The notes under the pieces are model-generated. The model saw only the letters and a program-made list of their open reading frames with translations, was not told where the DNA came from and did not search any database. From contig NZ_JAPYPG010000008.1 in assembly GCF_029937755.1 (NCBI RefSeq), forward strand, positions 62,001 through 126,000: a DNA stretch of 64,000 bases. Reading direction: 5' to 3'. Shown here piece by piece: positions 59,782-64,000 of this stretch; the first letter of the stretch is position 1; the number at the start of each line of letters is the position of its first letter. The stretch comes from Henriciella sp. (lineage in GTDB: Bacteria; Pseudomonadota; Alphaproteobacteria; Caulobacterales; Hyphomonadaceae). The position numbers and the translations under genes were made by a program.

Positions 59782-60417
59782 ATGAGCCTGCTGCTTGGCG
59801 ATACAGCCCCTGATTTTGAAGCCGAGACCACTGAAGGCAAGATCAACTTCCATGATTGGATCGGTGATGACTGGGTGGTGTTCTTTTCCCACCCGGCCGA
59901 CTTTACCCCCGTCTGCACGACTGAGCTTGGCTACACAGCCAAACTGAAGGACGAGCTGGCCGCGCGCGGCGCGAAAGCCATCGTGATCTCGGCCGACAGT
60001 CTTCAGGACCATAAAGAATGGGTGAAGGACATCGAAGAGACCCAGGGATGCGCGGTCAACTTCCCGCTGATCGCCGATCCGGACAAGAAGGTCGCCACCC
60101 TCTACAACATGATCCACCCGAATGCCGATGCGAAAGTCACGGTGCGGGCGGTCTATGTGATCGATCCGAAGAAGAAGATCCGCGCCTCGATTGTCTATCC
60201 GCCGAGCGCTGGCCGGAACTTCAACGAGATCCTGCGCCTGATCGACTCCCTGCAGCTCACCGACGGCTACAAGGTGGCCACCCCGGTGAACTGGCAGCAG
60301 GGCGAAGATGTGATCATCGTGCCGAGCGTCTCGAATGAGGATGCCGACAAGATGTTCCCGAAGGGCTACAAGACGCTGAAGCCTTATCTGCGCACTACAC
60401 CGCAGCCGAACAAATAG
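59782..60417 (+). CDS. 1-Cys peroxiredoxin
   Basis: 211 residues, Prx6-type. Peroxidatic C45 in PADFTPVCTTELG; no resolving Cys is placed as in 2-Cys Prx (the only other Cys is in TQGCAVNFPL). IDPKKKIRASIVYPPSAGRNFNEILRLIDSLQLT and a long C-terminal extension complete the 1-Cys form. Reduces peroxides in the cytosol. Followed by a bidirectional terminator. TGGAG upstream of the ATG. Confidence 0.94.
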   Translation: MSLLLGDTAPDFEAETTEGKINFHDWIGDDWVVFFSHPADFTPVCTTELGYTAKLKDELAARGAKAIVISADSLQDHKEWVKDIEETQGCAVNFPLIADPDKKVATLYNMIHPNADAKVTVRAVYVIDPKKKIRASIVYPPSAGRNFNEILRLIDSLQLTDGYKVATPVNWQQGEDVIIVPSVSNEDADKMFPKGYKTLKPYLRTTPQPNK

Positions 60418-60442
60418 GCCGCAGTCGCCCTTCAGACACAAG

Positions 60443-60475
60443 AAAGCCGCGCCAGCCCTGGCGCGGCTTTTTCTT
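60443..60475. terminator. Bidirectional rho-independent terminator
   Basis: AAAGCCGCGCCA (60443-60454) pairs with TGGCGCGGCTTT (60459-60470), loop GCCC, with TTCTT on the plus side and TTTCTT on the minus side. It ends the peroxiredoxin gene and also lies 26 bp past the stop of the minus-strand 48-residue gene. Confidence 0.93.
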
Positions 60476-60496
60476 GTTATCAATTGTCCTTCCCGC

Positions 60497-60643
60497 TTAT
60501 CGGGTCAGCATCCGTAAGAATTTCTGACTGCCGCTGAGCTTGCGGCGCTTGAGCCCGAAATGTTTGCGCACAGCATCCGGTTTTTCATAGATGGAGCGCA
60601 GCGTCTTCAGGCGTTTCAGGGCCTTCTTCCGACTGGATTTCAT
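60497..60643 (-). CDS. 48-residue very basic protein, unknown function
   Basis: From the ATG at 60643 the minus strand reads MKSSRKKALKRLKTLRSIYE, then KPDAVRKHFGLKRRK and LSGSQKFLRMLTR, with about 18 Lys/Arg residues and very few acids. A terminator usable in this direction lies 26 bp beyond the stop. The ribosome site is weak (AGAGAGG lies about 17 nt upstream). The composition resembles ribosome-associated or DNA-binding peptides. No family recognised. Confidence 0.62.
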   Translation of the reverse strand: MKSSRKKALKRLKTLRSIYEKPDAVRKHFGLKRRKLSGSQKFLRMLTR

Positions 60644-60789
60644 CTTGCTCTGGGCGATAATGCACCTCTCTTTCCGAGCGGAAAGTATAGCATATCCAGC
60701 TCGGTTTTCGAAGGCAGGCAGGCATTAGCCCGCTACGGGTCTCAGGCAATCAGATCGCATGGAAAAGCTCACGACCGTCAGCGAGGGGC

Positions 60790-61677
60790 TCAAACGACCG
60801 GATTTTTCACCTTGCCATTCACGAGATCGGAATAGTCGTTCACCAGCGCCTCGGTCACCTGGCCGGGCTTGTACTCGACCTCTCCAATGGAGCGCACGGG
60901 CGTCAGCTCTGCAGCTGTGCCGGTGATGAAGCACTCGGAGAAGGTCGGCAGCTCTTCCGGAAGGATCGTCCGCTCGACGATTTCGATCCCGCGCGCTTCA
61001 GCAAGCTTGATCGCTGTCTGCCGGGTGATCCCGTTGAGGAAGCAATCCGGCGTTGGCGTGTGAAGCGCCCCATCGCGCAGGAAGAAGATGTTGGCACCTG
61101 TCGCCTCAGCCACGTGGCCGCGCCAGTCAAGCATGAGCGCGTCGGCAAAACCCTGACGCTCAGCAGCATGCTTGGACAGCGTGCAGATCATGTAGAGGCC
61201 GGCAGCCTTCGCCTCGCACGGCGCGGTCTTCGGATCAGGACGGCGCCACTGCGAATGCGTCATCGCAATGCCCTTCATCTTGTCCTTGAAATAGTCGCCC
61301 CAATGCCAGACGGCGATGGCAAGGTGGATGCGGTTCTCCTGCGCGGACACACCCATCATCTCGCTGCCGCGCCAGGCAAAAGCCCGCACATAGGCATTCT
61401 CGAGACCGGATTTCGCCAGCGTCTCCTTCTTGGCATCCTCAAGCTGATCGACTGTCCCAGGCACGTCAAAATCAAGGATTCGGCCGGAACGGTGAAGGCG
61501 CTCGGAATGCTTGCGCGATTCGAAAATCTGACCGTTATAGGCGCGCTCTCCCTCGAACACCGAGGAGGCATAGTGCAGACCATGGGTGAGGACGTGAATT
61601 TTAGCATCGCGCCATGGTACAAATTCACCATCCATCCAGATGTATCCGTCACGGTCATGATACGGGATGGAAGCCAT
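60790..61677 (-). CDS. ilvE: Branched-chain amino acid aminotransferase
   Basis: 295 residues, fold-type IV PLP enzyme. The PLP lysine is K157 in CEAKAAGLYMICTLSKHAAE, with E191 in VAEATGANIFF and GITRQTAIKLAEARGI. The N-terminus HGLHYASSVFEGERAYNG is the class IV signature. Makes Leu, Ile and Val by transamination. Divergent from the MarR gene with 52 bp between; the position next to a MarR/OmpR regulator pair is seen elsewhere in alphaproteobacteria. Confidence 0.95.
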   Translation of the reverse strand: MASIPYHDRDGYIWMDGEFVPWRDAKIHVLTHGLHYASSVFEGERAYNGQIFESRKHSERLHRSGRILDFDVPGTVDQLEDAKKETLAKSGLENAYVRAFAWRGSEMMGVSAQENRIHLAIAVWHWGDYFKDKMKGIAMTHSQWRRPDPKTAPCEAKAAGLYMICTLSKHAAERQGFADALMLDWRGHVAEATGANIFFLRDGALHTPTPDCFLNGITRQTAIKLAEARGIEIVERTILPEELPTFSECFITGTAAELTPVRSIGEVEYKPGQVTEALVNDYSDLVNGKVKNPVV

Positions 61678-61729
61678 TTTTCTTGTCCTCGCTTGAACTT
61701 CTACCGGAAAACCGCTCCATTCTCAGACT

Positions 61730-62206
61730 GTGACATCCGAAGTCAACCAGAAGCCGGGCGAAACGGGGCGGGTCGATCCGCGGCTTTTCCTCAGGGAGGA
61801 AGAGCTCGATAATGGTATTGCGCTTCTGCTGGCAAGCGAACGGGCGATTGCAGCGGCGCTTCGCCGCAACCAGGACACGACCGGACTGAACATGCCGGCG
61901 CTGCGTCTGATGATCACCATCCGCTTCAAGCCGGGCCTGACGGTGAGCGAACTGCGCGACGAGACCGGTGCGACCACACCGACACTCGCTCGCCTGCTCG
62001 GCGAACTCGACAAGCGACACCTCGTCCACAAGAAAACCGGCGGGCGCGATGCACGCCGCCGCCGGCTGTCGCTTTCCGAGGAGGGAGAAGCCCTGATCGC
62101 TCCTGTCGTTGCCGATCTGCGTTCAGCCATGCGCGAAGCCTATCGCGAAGCCGGCGCCAGCGCTGTCGCCGGAACGCGCGCCGTGCTGGAGGCCCTGACA
62201 CGATGA
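61730..62206 (+). CDS. petP: MarR-family regulator, PetP-like
   Basis: 158 residues, start GTG at 61730 (no clear ribosome site). Winged helix: LNMPALRLMITIRFKPGLTVSELRDETGATTPTLARLLGELDKRHLVHKKTGGRDARRRRLSLSEEG, the MarR recognition and wing region. The stop overlaps the response regulator start (ATGA). In Rhodobacter capsulatus a MarR protein, PetP, and the response regulator PetR are an operon of this form, so I give the symbol with moderate confidence. The ligand is not known. Confidence 0.82.
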   Translation: MTSEVNQKPGETGRVDPRLFLREEELDNGIALLLASERAIAAALRRNQDTTGLNMPALRLMITIRFKPGLTVSELRDETGATTPTLARLLGELDKRHLVHKKTGGRDARRRRLSLSEEGEALIAPVVADLRSAMREAYREAGASAVAGTRAVLEALTR

Positions 62207-62880
62207 GTGACGCCCCGCATATCCTTGTGGTCGATGACGATGATCGTATCCGCAGCCTGCTCAAGCAGTATCTCGAAAAGCTCGATTATCGCGTCACCGT
62301 GGCGGCGAGCCCGGCAACCGCGCGCAAACTGTTGGCCACGCTGGATTTCGACCTCGCCATTCTCGACATCATGATGCCGGGTGAGACAGGGCTGGAACTG
62401 CTGCAGTCGGTGCGCACGAACGGGCTTAAAACACCCGTGCTGCTGCTGACAGCCCGCGGAGAAACCGCCGACCGCATCGAGGGGCTGAAAGCCGGGGCGG
62501 ATGACTATCTCGCCAAGCCGTTCGAGCCCGAAGAGCTGTCGCTGCGCGTTGGCGCCATTCTCCGGCGCACCCATGTCGAGCCGGTTCCCGATGAAATCGA
62601 AATGTCAGGCCTGGTGTTTGACGCCAAGCGTGGTGAACTCACCGAAGGCGACCGCCGCGTCAAACTGACAGAAGCCGAGTTGCAGCTGCTTAGCATGCTC
62701 GCCTCGCGGGCCGGCGAACCGGTCAGCCGCGAAGAACTCGCCTCGCGCTCACCCGGCAGTACGGAACGCTCCATCGATGTACAGGTCACACGCCTGCGCC
62801 GGAAGATCGAACCCGATCCCAAGATGCCCCTGCACATCCAGACCGTGCGCGGGGTAGGCTACCGCCTCATGCCGGACTGA
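62203..62880 (+). CDS. petR: OmpR-family response regulator, PetR-like
   Basis: 225 residues. Receiver domain with acid pocket D11-D12, phosphoacceptor D55 (ILDIMMPG), T83 and K105 (AKPFEPEELSLR), then a C-terminal winged-helix DNA-binding domain with EELASRSPGSTERSIDVQVTRLRRKIEPDPK and the end RGVGYRLMPD. Overlaps the marR stop by 4 nt. A histidine kinase starts 52 bp downstream and is the likely partner. The regulon is unknown from the sequence. Confidence 0.93.
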   Translation: MSDAPHILVVDDDDRIRSLLKQYLEKLDYRVTVAASPATARKLLATLDFDLAILDIMMPGETGLELLQSVRTNGLKTPVLLLTARGETADRIEGLKAGADDYLAKPFEPEELSLRVGAILRRTHVEPVPDEIEMSGLVFDAKRGELTEGDRRVKLTEAELQLLSMLASRAGEPVSREELASRSPGSTERSIDVQVTRLRRKIEPDPKMPLHIQTVRGVGYRLMPD

Positions 62881-62931
62881 TCCGGCAGAAGGCGCTTTCG
62901 TATTGGGGCGAGCCTCGCTAGTCAGGATCGG

Positions 62932-64000
62932 ATGCCGAAGCGGTTTCACATACGCCTGAGGGACATTACCCCGCGCGGCCTCTATCCGCGGTCGGTGCTG
63001 ATGGTCGTCCTGCCCGTCATCCTGCTGCTGACGGCAGTGACCTATATCTTCTACGACAGCCATTGGCGCCACACCTCGCGAAAGCTCAGTCAGACCATCT
63101 CAAGCGAGATCGCCTTCATGGTCACGCTGCGCCATGAATATCCCGGCGAGTTCGAGATGCTGGCCAGTGAAGCGAGCCGCTCCATGCAGCTCGACGTGAC
63201 GGTGCTCGAAGACACAGAGCTGCCAACCGAGCAGAAAGGCCTCTTCTTCACCGCGCTGGACGAAATCCTGTCGCGTGAACTCAGCGTCTCGCTGGACCAG
63301 CCTTACTGGTTCGACCTGTCAGGCTATGGAGAAACCGTCGAGATCCAGGTGCAGGATGGCGCGGACGTGCTTCAGTTCATCGCCGAGCGGGACCGGACCT
63401 TTTCGACGACCGGCCATATCTTCATCGTGTGGGTCATCGGGGCGACGGGCATTCTCGTTGCCCTCGCGCTGGGTTTCCTGCGCAATCAGGTCCGCTCCAT
63501 CCTGAAGCTGACGGAAGCCGCCAAATCCTATGGCCGCGGCCGCGACACGGGGAACTACCGGCCATCCGGCGCCACTGAAATCCGCGACGCGGCCCGGGCT
63601 GTCATGGATATGCGCACACGCCTGACCACGTTCGCTGAAGAACGCACCACAATGCTGGCCGGAATCAGTCATGACCTGCGCACGCCGCTGACACGGCTGA
63701 AGCTGCAGCTCGCCATGCTGGAGGATACGGAAGACATCCGGGCCGCCAAGGCCGACCTTGCTGAAATGTCCGCCATGCTGGAGGAATATCTCGCCTTTGC
63801 CAGCGGCAAGGAAGGTGAGCAACCGGTCTCCTTCCGCTTCGACGATATGGTGCGGGACGTTGCTGAGGGGCTGGAGGGAGCCGTGGCCTTCAAGCGCATG
63901 GATGAAGTTTCCCTGATTGCCCGGCCAGGGCTGATCCGCCGGGCGGTGTCAAACCTCCTGTCCAACGCGCTTGGCTTCGGCTCGCATGTCGAGGCGGAAG
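62932..64000 (+). CDS. EnvZ-like sensor histidine kinase (cut by window edge)
   Basis: Open from ATG 62932 to the window end (about 356 codons seen). Transmembrane helices at about 22-41 and 162-183 enclose a periplasmic loop of about 120 residues. The H-box is GISHDLRTPLTRLKLQL with H247 as phosphoacceptor. The N-box NLLSNAL is just visible; the G boxes lie outside the window. Partner of the upstream response regulator. Signal sensed is unknown. Confidence 0.92.
   Translation, partial: MPKRFHIRLRDITPRGLYPRSVLMVVLPVILLLTAVTYIFYDSHWRHTSRKLSQTISSEIAFMVTLRHEYPGEFEMLASEASRSMQLDVTVLEDTELPTEQKGLFFTALDEILSRELSVSLDQPYWFDLSGYGETVEIQVQDGADVLQFIAERDRTFSTTGHIFIVWVIGATGILVALALGFLRNQVRSILKLTEAAKSYGRGRDTGNYRPSGATEIRDAARAVMDMRTRLTTFAEERTTMLAGISHDLRTPLTRLKLQLAMLEDTEDIRAAKADLAEMSAMLEEYLAFASGKEGEQPVSFRFDDMVRDVAEGLEGAVAFKRMDEVSLIARPGLIRRAVSNLLSNALGFGSHVEAE

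Noticed and set aside
1..64000. tRNA, rRNA, CRISPR, insertion sequence or prophage
   Set aside because: No T-loop-type sequences in a cloverleaf context, no direct-repeat arrays with regular spacers, no transposase or integrase proteins seen.

Overview
This 64 kb window is GC-rich, tightly packed chromosomal DNA from an alphaproteobacterium. The gene order (hrcA, rph, rdgB and hemW close together; a MarR plus OmpR-type pair like petP/petR) and the protein families (glycine-zipper envelope protein, many TonB/lipoprotein/S41/M20 envelope proteins, several acyl-CoA enzymes) suggest the Hyphomonadaceae/Maricaulales area of the class. That placement is an inference from family resemblance, not from a marker gene. 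I found no rRNA, tRNA, CRISPR array, insertion sequence or phage module, so the window looks like core chromosome with scattered lineage-specific genes.

Layout. 1-6.6 kb: 5' part of hrcA, an MFS transporter overlapping rph, a group III truncated haemoglobin, a CreA-like lipoprotein, an HTH/DUF2975 membrane pair, then rdgB and hemW. 6.6-9.5 kb: SDR/methyltransferase pair and a glycine-zipper envelope protein with a strong terminator. 9.5-13.8 kb: a tight minus-strand operon of ion channel, acyl-CoA ligase and TPP enzyme. 13.9-19.6 kb: envelope proteases (S41, M20) and lipoproteins. 19.6-26.6 kb: dihydroorotase-like enzyme, BioY, YgfZ, DUF488, Tag glycosylase, KAS III-like enzyme, pirin. 26.6-30.1 kb: TonB receptor divergent from a DUF6607-like secreted protein across a Fur-box-like promoter, then a 51-residue membrane protein. 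30.2-39.4 kb: HD hydrolase with NrtR-like Nudix regulator, rhomboid protease, acyl-CoA dehydrogenase, OmpW, Zur, thioesterases and a hydrolase. 39.5-49.6 kb: argS, ispH, purB, a nuclease-fold-like hypothetical, an alanine/glycine:cation symporter, a secreted thioredoxin-like protein and PBP1A. 49.6-58.6 kb: FMN glutamate-synthase-like protein, two adjacent acyl-CoA dehydrogenases with a SnoaL-like protein, a secreted hydrolase, a glycosyltransferase and a renalase-like flavoprotein. 58.6-64 kb: small genes in AT-rich DNA, SixA, 1-Cys peroxiredoxin, BCAT, then MarR, response regulator and the start of a histidine kinase.

How genes work together: most units are short operons with 4-nt ATGA/GTGA overlaps (MFS-rph, rdgB-hemW, MTase-SDR, channel-ligase, S41-lipoprotein, tag-lipoprotein, HD-Nudix, zur-hypothetical, glycosyltransferase-77 aa protein, marR-RR). 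Metal and iron handling (TonB/DUF6607, Zur), acyl-CoA metabolism (three dehydrogenases, ligase, KAS III-like enzyme, thioesterases) and envelope biogenesis (PBP1A, S41, M20, OmpW, glycosyltransferase) are the recurring themes.

No obviously new multi-gene defence or biosynthetic system stands out. The most notable non-gene features are a bipartite palindromic repeat found in two convergent intergenic gaps (with a half copy elsewhere), a 23-bp perfect inverted repeat that encodes paired polyglycine/polyproline tracts, a hairpin covering a Shine-Dalgarno sequence, and an AT-rich nested hairpin ahead of an unrecognised 61-residue protein.
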